NCBI GenBank assembly: GCA_021200415.1
Contig: JAJQGO010000030.1
Coordinates: 17,630 to 81,629, forward strand
DNA: 64,000 nt
Direction of reading: 5' to 3'
From: Ruminococcus sp.
Lineage (GTDB): Bacteria > Bacillota > Clostridia > Oscillospirales > Ruminococcaceae
Shown here: piece after piece, positions 39,049 through 47,139 of the stretch
Layout of the letters: each line of letters starts with the position of its first letter
How positions within the stretch are numbered: position 1 is the first letter of the stretch
Notes under the pieces: model-generated
Told to the model about the DNA's origin: nothing
The model's database searches: none
The model's input: only the letters and a program-made list of their open reading frames with translations
Made by a program: the position numbers and the translations under genes

Positions 39049-39447
39049 TTGGAAATATATCTTGAATTTGCAAAGTGGCTTGATAATTTGCTGGAAAATA
39101 ACGATATGCCTGAAAATACGGCTGCATTCTGTTTCAATCTCTACGATGAGGAGGACGAAAACTACGGAGTTCAGATTATCGCGTCCTGCGAATTTGATGA
39201 AAACGACGGCGGCGACTGGGCTTGCTCGGAGGTCTGGACATCCGGCGAGGACGTGTTCTTCATAGATCATTCAGATGAGGAAAATGCCGACCGTGAGCGC
39301 GGCCATGAGTTCATAGGCGGTCTTGTGGGAGATTATCTCGGGAGGGGTATGTACAGACATATTCTCCTTGATTCGGAGGCTGTGGGAATCGGCTTCGTGG
39401 ACGGAGAGCTTGAAATTCTGTACAGGAACAACGATGCTAAGGAGTAA
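39049..39447 (+). CDS. Hypothetical acidic protein between iorA and iorB
   Basis: 132 aa, TTG start; EIYLEFAKWLDNLLENNDMPENTAAFCFNLYDEEDENYGVQIIASCEF. Confidence 0.75.
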   Translation: MEIYLEFAKWLDNLLENNDMPENTAAFCFNLYDEEDENYGVQIIASCEFDENDGGDWACSEVWTSGEDVFFIDHSDEENADRERGHEFIGGLVGDYLGRGMYRHILLDSEAVGIGFVDGELEILYRNNDAKE

Positions 39448-39451
39448 AAAT

Positions 39452-40027
39452 ATGGAAACCAAATCAATTATGATAGTCGGAGTAGGCGGTCAGGGATCAC
39501 TGCTTGCTTCAAGGCTTCTCGGAAATGTTCTGCTTGCACAGGGCTTCGATGTAAAGGTGAGCGAGGTTCACGGAATGTCCCAGCGAGGCGGCTCGGTTGT
39601 GACATACGTAAAGTACGGTGATAAGGTGTATTCCCCCATTATCGAGAAGGGGGAGGCTGATGCGGTAATTTCCTTCGAAATTCTTGAAGCCGCAAGAAGC
39701 CTGCCCTATCTGAAAAAGGGCGGAAAGCTCATTACCTCAACGCAGCAGATTGACCCTATGCCCGTTGTTACGGGAGCTGCGGAGTATCCATCAGATCTGG
39801 AGGAGCAGCTAAGGAACGCAGGCGTGGAGCTTTCCGCTGTGGACACCCTCTCTCTTGCGGAGCAGGCAGGCTCTGCGAAGGCTTCAAATGTGGTTCTCAT
39901 GGGAGTTCTCTCGTCAAAGCTTGATTTCCCCGAGGAGCTGTGGCATAAGGCTGTTGAGCAGTGCGTTCCGCCGAAATTTTTGGAGCTGAACAAAAAAGCC
40001 TTTGAGCTTGGAAGGCAGGCGGGATGA
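39452..40027 (+). CDS. iorB: Indolepyruvate ferredoxin oxidoreductase, beta subunit
   Basis: METKSIMIVGVGGQGSLLASRLLGNVLLAQGFDVKVSEVHGMSQRGGSVVTYVKYG. Confidence 0.95.
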   Translation: METKSIMIVGVGGQGSLLASRLLGNVLLAQGFDVKVSEVHGMSQRGGSVVTYVKYGDKVYSPIIEKGEADAVISFEILEAARSLPYLKKGGKLITSTQQIDPMPVVTGAAEYPSDLEEQLRNAGVELSAVDTLSLAEQAGSAKASNVVLMGVLSSKLDFPEELWHKAVEQCVPPKFLELNKKAFELGRQAG

Positions 40028-40028
40028 G

Positions 40029-40643
40029 ATGAAAAAAATACGTAAATTTACAGCCCTTGTGTCGGCTGCGGCAATGCTTGTAATGACGGCAGGCTGCGGT
40101 GACGGAGAAAAGAACAGCAGTACAACTGTTGTTGAATATGACGAGGTCTATACGGAGTATCTCCAGCCGATTGAAAATGCGCTTGCAGCTATAAAAAGTC
40201 ATGACGGCGAGCTTATAACGCGTTCGTATTTTCCTGCCGAGCTTGTAACATATGAGGCTGAGGTCTGGTCAGAAATGACTGTGGAGGAATATTATGAAAC
40301 CTTTGATAATTACCTTGAAAGCCTTGACAGCTATTACAGTGGGCAGTACGGTGACGACTACACGATTGAATTCGAGGAAGTAGGCATAAAAATTAAGCTT
40401 GACGACGACGAATTTGAGGATTTAGAGGAGCTGTACAGCAGCGAGGCAAACGGAGAGGTTACGTTTGATTTCACGGACGGATACGACCTGAGCGGTCAGC
40501 TCACCATATCGGGAAGCCTTGGCGAAGCTACATCTGAAGTAGACGTTGCTGTGCTGTACAGTGAAAAGGACGGCTGGCTGTGCTACCTGAGCGACTTTTT
40601 TGTTTCCGCATTCTATGAAAGCGAATCGACAGAAAGCGAATAA
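40029..40643 (+). CDS. Hypothetical lipoprotein
   Basis: MKKIRKFTALVSAAAMLVMTAGCGDGE (lipobox). Confidence 0.8.
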   Translation: MKKIRKFTALVSAAAMLVMTAGCGDGEKNSSTTVVEYDEVYTEYLQPIENALAAIKSHDGELITRSYFPAELVTYEAEVWSEMTVEEYYETFDNYLESLDSYYSGQYGDDYTIEFEEVGIKIKLDDDEFEDLEELYSSEANGEVTFDFTDGYDLSGQLTISGSLGEATSEVDVAVLYSEKDGWLCYLSDFFVSAFYESESTESE

Positions 40644-40681
40644 AGAAACGAATATTTCAAATTGAAAAAGAGGAAAGTAAT

Positions 40682-41323
40682 ATGAAAAAAAGAATATTTA
40701 TGCTGCTTTTGGCAGGAATCATAAGCTGCATGGCTCTTGTGAGCTGTGGGAATGGGGAAAAGGATGAAAGTGAATCCGATACTGAGGTAAGCTCAGCCGA
40801 TGATGAAAATCAGGAGGAAGCTGACGACAGCGCCGATGAGTCGGAATATATGGCAGTAATCAATGCGTTCATTGACGGTGTAAATCAGGATGACGGACAG
40901 CTCTACGAAACGGCATTCCATACAGATGAGCAGCTCGACAAAATTTTTGAGCTGTACGAAAGTCACGGATATACCGACTTTGTTGAGAATTACTACAGCT
41001 ATATCGAGGAAAATATTACCGCTGCGAAGCTCACATTGAGTGAGGAAGGGGGCTGCGGCGATAATATACAGTATTCCTTCGAAATCAGTGAGACAGCAAA
41101 GGCTTCGTCCGATGAGCTGGCTGAATATGAGGAATCTTACCTTGCCAACAGAAGCAGCTATCTGCCCGAAACGACACTTGAAAAGGTCTACACCATTGTC
41201 GGAGTTATGACGGCAGCAGGTGACAGCGGTTCATATTCAACGGATTTCGTGTTTATCATTGCTAAGGAAAGCGACGGCGCATGGCTGATTCATCCGTATT
41301 CGTCAACGGTGGATCTTATGTAA
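40682..41323 (+). CDS. Hypothetical lipoprotein, possible paralogue of the preceding gene
   Basis: MKKRIFMLLLAGIISCMALVSCGNGEKDES (lipobox), same size (213 aa). Confidence 0.8.
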   Translation: MKKRIFMLLLAGIISCMALVSCGNGEKDESESDTEVSSADDENQEEADDSADESEYMAVINAFIDGVNQDDGQLYETAFHTDEQLDKIFELYESHGYTDFVENYYSYIEENITAAKLTLSEEGGCGDNIQYSFEISETAKASSDELAEYEESYLANRSSYLPETTLEKVYTIVGVMTAAGDSGSYSTDFVFIIAKESDGAWLIHPYSSTVDLM

Positions 41324-41357
41324 TTGTATAAAAAAACATTCAAAAGGAGGAACTATT

Positions 41358-41792
41358 ATGAATAATATCAGACAAATTTCAGTTTTTGTTGAGAACAAGC
41401 CCGGCAGACTCAGCGCGATTACAAAAATTCTCAAGGACAGCAGTGTTGACATACGTGCCCTTTCAATTGCCGATACAAGGGACTTCGGCATACTCAGGAT
41501 TATTGTTGACAATCCGGATATGGCTTGCAAAAAGCTCCGTCAGGAGGCGTTTACCGTCACGATTACCGAGGTTGTGGCAATCTGCATTGATGACGAAATG
41601 GGAAAGCTCAGCGATGTAATGAATATTCTGAATGACGCTGATATAAACGTTGAATATATGTATGCGTTCCTCAGTAAATCTGATAACAAGGCGTCGATTA
41701 TTCTGCGTGTGGACGATAACGCTAAGGCACATGAGGCATTTGATGCTGCCGGAATAGTTCAGCTTACCGAAAATGACATCAGCGGAATGTAG
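41358..41792 (+). CDS. ACT domain-containing protein (tandem ACT)
   Basis: 144 aa; QISVFVENKPGRLSAITKILKDSSVDIRALSIADT and VVAICIDDEMGKLSDVMNILNDADINVEYMYAF. Confidence 0.92.
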   Translation: MNNIRQISVFVENKPGRLSAITKILKDSSVDIRALSIADTRDFGILRIIVDNPDMACKKLRQEAFTVTITEVVAICIDDEMGKLSDVMNILNDADINVEYMYAFLSKSDNKASIILRVDDNAKAHEAFDAAGIVQLTENDISGM

Positions 41793-41839
41793 AATATGCA
41801 CAAATATCCGGCTCGCCGATAAAAAATATTTGAAAACAC

Positions 41840-41867
41840 TTGACAAATTTCATAAATGATGTATAAT
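41840..41867 (+). promoter_or_regulatory. Sigma-A promoter for the zinc-ribbon gene
   Basis: TTGACA 41840-41845, TATAAT 41862-41867, spacer 16. Confidence 0.7.
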
Positions 41868-41903
41868 GATATGTAGAAAGTTTGATTACAGGAGTGATTA
41901 GAA

Positions 41904-42281
41904 ATGGGTATTTTAGATAAAATCGGGGGAGTAAGTAAATCGGTGTCTGATGCAACAAAAAATGCATCTGATGCAGGCAACCTCAAGAATAAGATTTTGT
42001 ATGAACAGGAAAGAATTACAGAAATCTTTACGGAAATGGGCAAAACCTTTTACGAAAATCCCGATGGAGATCTTTCACCGCTTCGTGATTTATGCGAAGA
42101 TATTGACAAGAGAAAAAACAGAATCCAGAAGATGCGTCTTGAGCTTAACCAGATGAAGGGCTATAAGATTTGCCCCAAATGCGGAACAAAGCTTACGGAA
42201 AAATTCCAGTTCTGCGGAAAATGCGGAACAAAGCTTCCGGACATCAATGATGATGATTTTTCTGTGTCTGAAATTTCCTGA
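41904..42281 (+). CDS. Zinc-ribbon domain protein
   Basis: 125 aa; ICPKCGTKLTEKFQFCGKCGTKLPD. Confidence 0.85.
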   Translation: MGILDKIGGVSKSVSDATKNASDAGNLKNKILYEQERITEIFTEMGKTFYENPDGDLSPLRDLCEDIDKRKNRIQKMRLELNQMKGYKICPKCGTKLTEKFQFCGKCGTKLPDINDDDFSVSEIS

Positions 42282-42315
42282 ATCGGCGGTTGAATAATTT
42301 AATGTAGTAAGTTTG

Positions 42316-42349
42316 AGCTGTTCTGATTCTTCGGAACAGCTCATTTTTT
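42316..42349 (+). terminator. Rho-independent terminator
   Basis: GAGCTGTTCTGATTCTTCGGAACAGCTCATTTTTT. Confidence 0.8.
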
Positions 42350-42398
42350 GAAATGCGTAAAGCTTGAAATATAATAGATATTATGGTATAATATTTAA

Positions 42399-42571
42399 GG
42401 CAACACCGCACAAAGCACGCCTGACGGCTTTGCCGCACATCTGCTTTTATCTTTTCCGTCATCTTGCACAAAAACTCCTTGCCATACACAAAGTATGCCT
42501 GCGTCGCTTTTATACAATCTGACGAAAAATCTAATGGCGCATCTGCACGACAATCTTTGTGCGGTGTTACC
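42399..42571. mobile_element. TIR-bounded MITE-like element, copy B (173 bp)
   Basis: TTAA|GGCAACACCGCACAAAG...CTTTGTGCGGTGTTACC|TTAA. Confidence 0.9.
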
Positions 42572-42585
42572 TTAAGGCAGCATAA

Positions 42586-43005
42586 CTATCCGCCGTGATG
42601 AGCATTGACCGAAAGCTTTCCCCTCCGCGGATTAAGCCTGCGGCGTATCGCCATGCATAAGTAATATGCGGGAATGCAAAGAAGAAACCATGCCGCCGAA
42701 AAGGGCAGGCATATCTGTCCGAGGAAATTCATGGGAACTGTCGAGTAATCCCACACATTCCAGCCCATTACGATGTTCACGAGAACTCCCACTGCGAATT
42801 CGATTGCCGTTATTATGAAAGCGCCGATAAAGCAGCTGCGTATCAGGGAAATTGTGCGGATACTGTTGACGGCATAGAGAATTGACATGACAAGGCCGCC
42901 GGTAAGAGCCATTGTCCAGTGGGTATAGCCGCGGTTGATAATCTCAATCATGCTGTAAATAAAAAAGCCCATGAGAAAGGCGAAAAGTTCTTGTGAAAGC
43001 TTCAT
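42586..43005 (-). CDS. Putative ABC-transporter type IV permease-like membrane protein
   Basis: MKLSQELFAFLMGFFIYSMIEIINRGYTHWTMALTGG...VNIVMGWNVWDYSTVPMNFLGQICLPFSAAWFLL. Confidence 0.8.
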   Translation of the reverse strand: MKLSQELFAFLMGFFIYSMIEIINRGYTHWTMALTGGLVMSILYAVNSIRTISLIRSCFIGAFIITAIEFAVGVLVNIVMGWNVWDYSTVPMNFLGQICLPFSAAWFLLCIPAYYLCMAIRRRLNPRRGKLSVNAHHGG

Positions 43006-43143
43006 ATGCGTACCTCGATTCATGATTTGCTGCCTTAGTATTATGCGCAGCTTTTGATAATTTATACATTGGCATTTGCCCTTTGAAGCTCTGCTGCCGC
43101 TTGCGGAGCTTCATAGAGTCAGCGATTATTTTCAGGCGGCAGA

Positions 43144-44628
43144 ATGGAGATTTATATGCGAAAAGGATGTATTTTAATGCATATTTCCAGTATCCCATCT
43201 GAGTACGGCATCGGAAAAATGGGAAGTCACGCCTTTGAATTTGTGGATTTTCTTAAAAAAAGCGGCATAAAATGCTGGCAGATACTTCCCCTTTCTCCCA
43301 CGAGCTATGGGGATTCCCCGTATCAGTCCTTTTCTGTGAATGCGGGAAACCCCTATTTCATAGATTTTGAAATCCTTGAGTTAGAGGGACTTCTCGAAGA
43401 ATCTGATTATTCGGAGATTGTCTGGGAATCCGACCCAAGACGCATTGATTACAGCATTATTTACAACAACTGCTTTGATGTTCTGAGAATTGCCTATAAA
43501 AATTTCAAGCCTGCCCAGTCCCCTGATTACAGGACGTTTTGTGAGGAAAATAAATCGTGGCTGAACGAATATGCCCTGTTCATGGCGCTTAAATTCAAAA
43601 ACAACGGCAAGGCTTGGTATGAGTGGGACAAGCCTCTCGCTATGCATGATTCCAAGGCTGTTGCCGAAGCAAAAAAGGAGCTGAAGGACGATATTGGATT
43701 CTTTAAGTTCATGCAGTTTGAATTCAGCCGCCAGTGGGAAATTCTCAAGGGCTATGCCAACGATAACGGAATCGAAATTATAGGCGATATTCCCATTTAC
43801 TGCGCCCTTGACAGCGTTGAGGCGTGGGCTTCGCCGAAGCTTTTTCAGTTTGACAAGGACAAAAAGCCGATTGCTGTTGCGGGATGTCCGCCTGATATTT
43901 TTTCTCCTACGGGTCAGCTTTGGGGGAACCCACTCTATGACTGGAGCTATCATAAAAGGACAGGCTACAAATGGTGGATCAGCCGTATAAAACGTGCCTC
44001 TGAGCTGTATGATATAGTCAGAATCGATCATTTCAGAGGATTCGAAAGCTACTACACCATTCCCTACGGCAACAAGGACGCAACCATCGGAAAATGGGAA
44101 AAAGGCCCTGATATTGAGCTGTTCAGAGCTGCGGGGGAAAAATTGGGCAGGCTTAATATAATTGCCGAGGATCTGGGATTTGTTACGCCGGAGGTTCGGG
44201 AGCTTCTGGATAAATCAGGCTTTCCGGGCATGAAGGTTTTGCAGTTTGCCTTTGACAACGGAAAAAATGACGCTCTTCCCCATAATTTCACAAGCACGAA
44301 CTGCTATGCCTACACGGGAACTCACGATAACGAAACTCTCAGGGGCTGGGTTGAAGCCGCAGATCCCAAATCGCTGAAATTTGCGAAAAAATATCTTAAT
44401 GTGGAAAAGAAAAAGGATATTCCAATGGCAATGGTTCGGGCAGTGTGGGGAAGCGTCGCTCAGACGGCTGTTGCGCAGATTCAGGATTTTCTCGATTCGG
44501 GAAAGGATTGCAGAATGAACACACCGTCAACTCTCGGAGAAAACTGGCAGTTCAGGACGGTCAAGAGCGACTTTTCACCAAAGCTCGCAAAAAAAATCAG
44601 AAAGCTGAATAAGCTGTATAATAGATAA
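43144..44628 (+). CDS. malQ: 4-alpha-glucanotransferase
   Basis: MRKGCILMHISSIPSEYGIGKMGSHAFEFVDFLKKSGIKCWQILPLSPTSYGDSPYQSFSVNAGNPYFID; YDIVRIDHFRGFESY. Confidence 0.97.
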   Translation: MEIYMRKGCILMHISSIPSEYGIGKMGSHAFEFVDFLKKSGIKCWQILPLSPTSYGDSPYQSFSVNAGNPYFIDFEILELEGLLEESDYSEIVWESDPRRIDYSIIYNNCFDVLRIAYKNFKPAQSPDYRTFCEENKSWLNEYALFMALKFKNNGKAWYEWDKPLAMHDSKAVAEAKKELKDDIGFFKFMQFEFSRQWEILKGYANDNGIEIIGDIPIYCALDSVEAWASPKLFQFDKDKKPIAVAGCPPDIFSPTGQLWGNPLYDWSYHKRTGYKWWISRIKRASELYDIVRIDHFRGFESYYTIPYGNKDATIGKWEKGPDIELFRAAGEKLGRLNIIAEDLGFVTPEVRELLDKSGFPGMKVLQFAFDNGKNDALPHNFTSTNCYAYTGTHDNETLRGWVEAADPKSLKFAKKYLNVEKKKDIPMAMVRAVWGSVAQTAVAQIQDFLDSGKDCRMNTPSTLGENWQFRTVKSDFSPKLAKKIRKLNKLYNR

Positions 44629-44644
44629 AATTCGGAGGTTTTAA

Positions 44645-46990
44645 ATGGATAAGTCGATTTTTAAGGAAAAATTTATAGCAAAGCTCCCGTCTGATGTAAA
44701 ATCAGCGTCGCCCCAGCAGATTCACAACGCTCTCGGCGATACGGTTATGGAAATGTATGCGGACAGCTGGAATGAAAGCCGCCGTGAGCATCTCTCAAAA
44801 CGCCGTGCCTGCTATCTTTCAATGGAATTTTTGGTAGGCAGAGCTGTTTACAATAATCTCATTTGCCTTGGAATTTACAAGGACGTTGAGGAGGTTTTTA
44901 CTGAAATCGGAATTTCCCTTGCGGATTTGGAGGTAATTGAGGATGCTGCCCTCGGAAACGGCGGTCTGGGACGTCTTGCGGCTTGCTTCCTTGACAGTGC
45001 GGCATCGCTGAATCTGCCCCTTGACGGCTACGGAATCCGCTATAAATACGGACTTTTTAAGCAGTCTATCGTGGACGGATTCCAGTGCGAGGATATTGAC
45101 GATTGGACGAAATACGGCGATTGCTGGTCAGTGCGCTGCGATGAGGATACGGTTCTCGTCAATTACAGCGGTCAGACCGTCAAGGCTGTGCCTTATGATA
45201 TGCCGATTTTCGGCTGTAAAACCAGCAATGCAGGAACTCTCCGTCTTTGGCAGGCTGAACCTGTCAGAGAATTTGATTTCAACGTGTTCAATCAGCAGAA
45301 TTACCTTGAAGCTTCAAAGGAAAAAATATACGCAGAGGATATTTCCCGTGTGTTGTACCCCAACGATGATACAAATGAGGGCAAGAAGCTCCGTCTGAAG
45401 CAGCAGTATTTCTTCAGCTGCGCATCACTGACGGATATACTGAAAAAGCATAAGACAAGATTCGGAAATTTGGACAATCTTGCGGATTATGTTACAATAC
45501 AGCTGAATGATACCCACCCTGTAATTTCAATTCCGGAGCTTATAAGGCAGCTTGTGGACAACGAGGGCTTTACCTTCGACAGGGCATTGGAAATCGCGAA
45601 AAAGGTGTTCAACTACACCAATCACACGATTATGCAGGAGGCTCTTGAAAAGTGGAGCTGTGAGCTTGTGGAGGAGCTGCTCCCGAGAGTTTATGAGATA
45701 ATCATTATGATTAACGAGGCTCTCATTGCCGAGCTTTACAGCCTGAATGTTCCCAAGGAAAAGATAAATTCAATGAAGATTATCAAGGGAAATCTCGTTC
45801 ATATGGCGGATATGGCGGTTTACGCCTCATCTCACACAAACGGAGTTGCCGAAATCCATACGCAGATACTCAAGGATTCCGTTCTTGCGGATTGGTATAA
45901 TCTCTATCCGGAGCGTTTCCGCAACAAGACAAACGGCATCACCCAAAGGCGCTGGCTGGCACTCTGCAACATGGAGCTGTCGCAGCTTGTAACTGAGCTG
46001 CTGGGAACAGATGACTGGGTTGTGGATTTAAGCAGACTCAAGGAGCTTGAAAAATATGCCGATGATGAGGAGATACTCCGCAGATTTATTGATATAAAGA
46101 AAACAAAAAAGACACAGCTTTCGGACTATATTGCTCTTCACGACGGCGTGACTGTTGACCCTGAATCTATCTTCGATATACAGATTAAGCGCCTCCATGA
46201 GTATAAGCGTCAGCTTCTGAACGCATTTTCCATTCTGTATATTTATTACGGAATCAAGGACGGCTCAATTACTGATTTTGCACCCACAACATTCATATTC
46301 GGCGCAAAGTCCGCACCGGGCTACAGGAGGGCAAAGGCAATTATCAAATATATCAACGAGATTGCAAAAATTGTTTCCTCCGACCCTGACACAAAGGATT
46401 TGCTTAAGGTGGTGTTCGTGGCGAATTATAATGTTTCCTATGCGGAAAAGCTCGTTGCGGCAGCTGATGTTTCGGAGCAGATTTCCACTGCCGGCACGGA
46501 GGCTTCAGGTACAGGAAATATGAAGCTCATGCTCAACGGCGCGGTTACTCTCGGAACGTATGACGGCGCGAATATCGAGATTGTCCGTGAAGCGGGCGAG
46601 GAAAACAACTACATCTTCGGCGCAAAGGTTGAGGAGCTTGAAAAAATTGTTCCCGAATACGACAGCCGTAAGCTTTTTGCCGAGAATGGTAAAATCAAAC
46701 GTGTTGTTTCATCGCTTATTGACGGAACTGTTTCCGATGGCGGAAGCGGCGATTTCCGTGAGCTTTACACATCTCTTCTGGACGGCGCAAGCTGGCACGC
46801 TCCCGACCATTATTATCTCCTTGGCGACCTTGAAAGCTATGTGGAGGCTAAGCTTCGGGCTAATGCCGATTACAGCTCCGACCGCCTTGCCTTTGCAAAA
46901 AAGCAGTGGCTGAATATGTGCAATGCGGGCTGGTTCAGCTCCGACAGAACTATTGCGGATTACGCTGAGGATATATGGAAGATAAAATAA
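44645..46990 (+). CDS. glgP: Glycogen/starch phosphorylase
   Basis: 781 aa; DAALGNGGLGRLAACFLDSAASLNLPLDGYGIRYKYGLFKQ; EQISTAGTEASGTGNMKLMLNGAVTLGTYDGANIEI. Confidence 0.98.
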   Translation: MDKSIFKEKFIAKLPSDVKSASPQQIHNALGDTVMEMYADSWNESRREHLSKRRACYLSMEFLVGRAVYNNLICLGIYKDVEEVFTEIGISLADLEVIEDAALGNGGLGRLAACFLDSAASLNLPLDGYGIRYKYGLFKQSIVDGFQCEDIDDWTKYGDCWSVRCDEDTVLVNYSGQTVKAVPYDMPIFGCKTSNAGTLRLWQAEPVREFDFNVFNQQNYLEASKEKIYAEDISRVLYPNDDTNEGKKLRLKQQYFFSCASLTDILKKHKTRFGNLDNLADYVTIQLNDTHPVISIPELIRQLVDNEGFTFDRALEIAKKVFNYTNHTIMQEALEKWSCELVEELLPRVYEIIIMINEALIAELYSLNVPKEKINSMKIIKGNLVHMADMAVYASSHTNGVAEIHTQILKDSVLADWYNLYPERFRNKTNGITQRRWLALCNMELSQLVTELLGTDDWVVDLSRLKELEKYADDEEILRRFIDIKKTKKTQLSDYIALHDGVTVDPESIFDIQIKRLHEYKRQLLNAFSILYIYYGIKDGSITDFAPTTFIFGAKSAPGYRRAKAIIKYINEIAKIVSSDPDTKDLLKVVFVANYNVSYAEKLVAAADVSEQISTAGTEASGTGNMKLMLNGAVTLGTYDGANIEIVREAGEENNYIFGAKVEELEKIVPEYDSRKLFAENGKIKRVVSSLIDGTVSDGGSGDFRELYTSLLDGASWHAPDHYYLLGDLESYVEAKLRANADYSSDRLAFAKKQWLNMCNAGWFSSDRTIADYAEDIWKIK

Positions 46991-47027
46991 AAGCAGCACG
47001 GCACAGGAATTGTGCGTCTGCTTCATC

Positions 47028-47055
47028 GTCCCCGTTAATCGGGGACGTTTTTGCG
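47028..47055 (+). terminator. Rho-independent terminator after glgP
   Basis: GTCCCCGTTAATCGGGGACGTTTTT. Confidence 0.75.
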
Positions 47056-47139
47056 GTAAAGTTCACAATATAATGTAGATATTTCTCCGAGGAAGTGGTA
47101 TAATAAAGATTCAAGTAAATTCAAAGTAAAAAGGTTCAA

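Noticed and set aside
34798-42571. CRISPR array or phage-derived repeats
   Set aside because: The dispersed repeats are kilobases apart, have inverted termini and no regular spacers; no cas genes seen.
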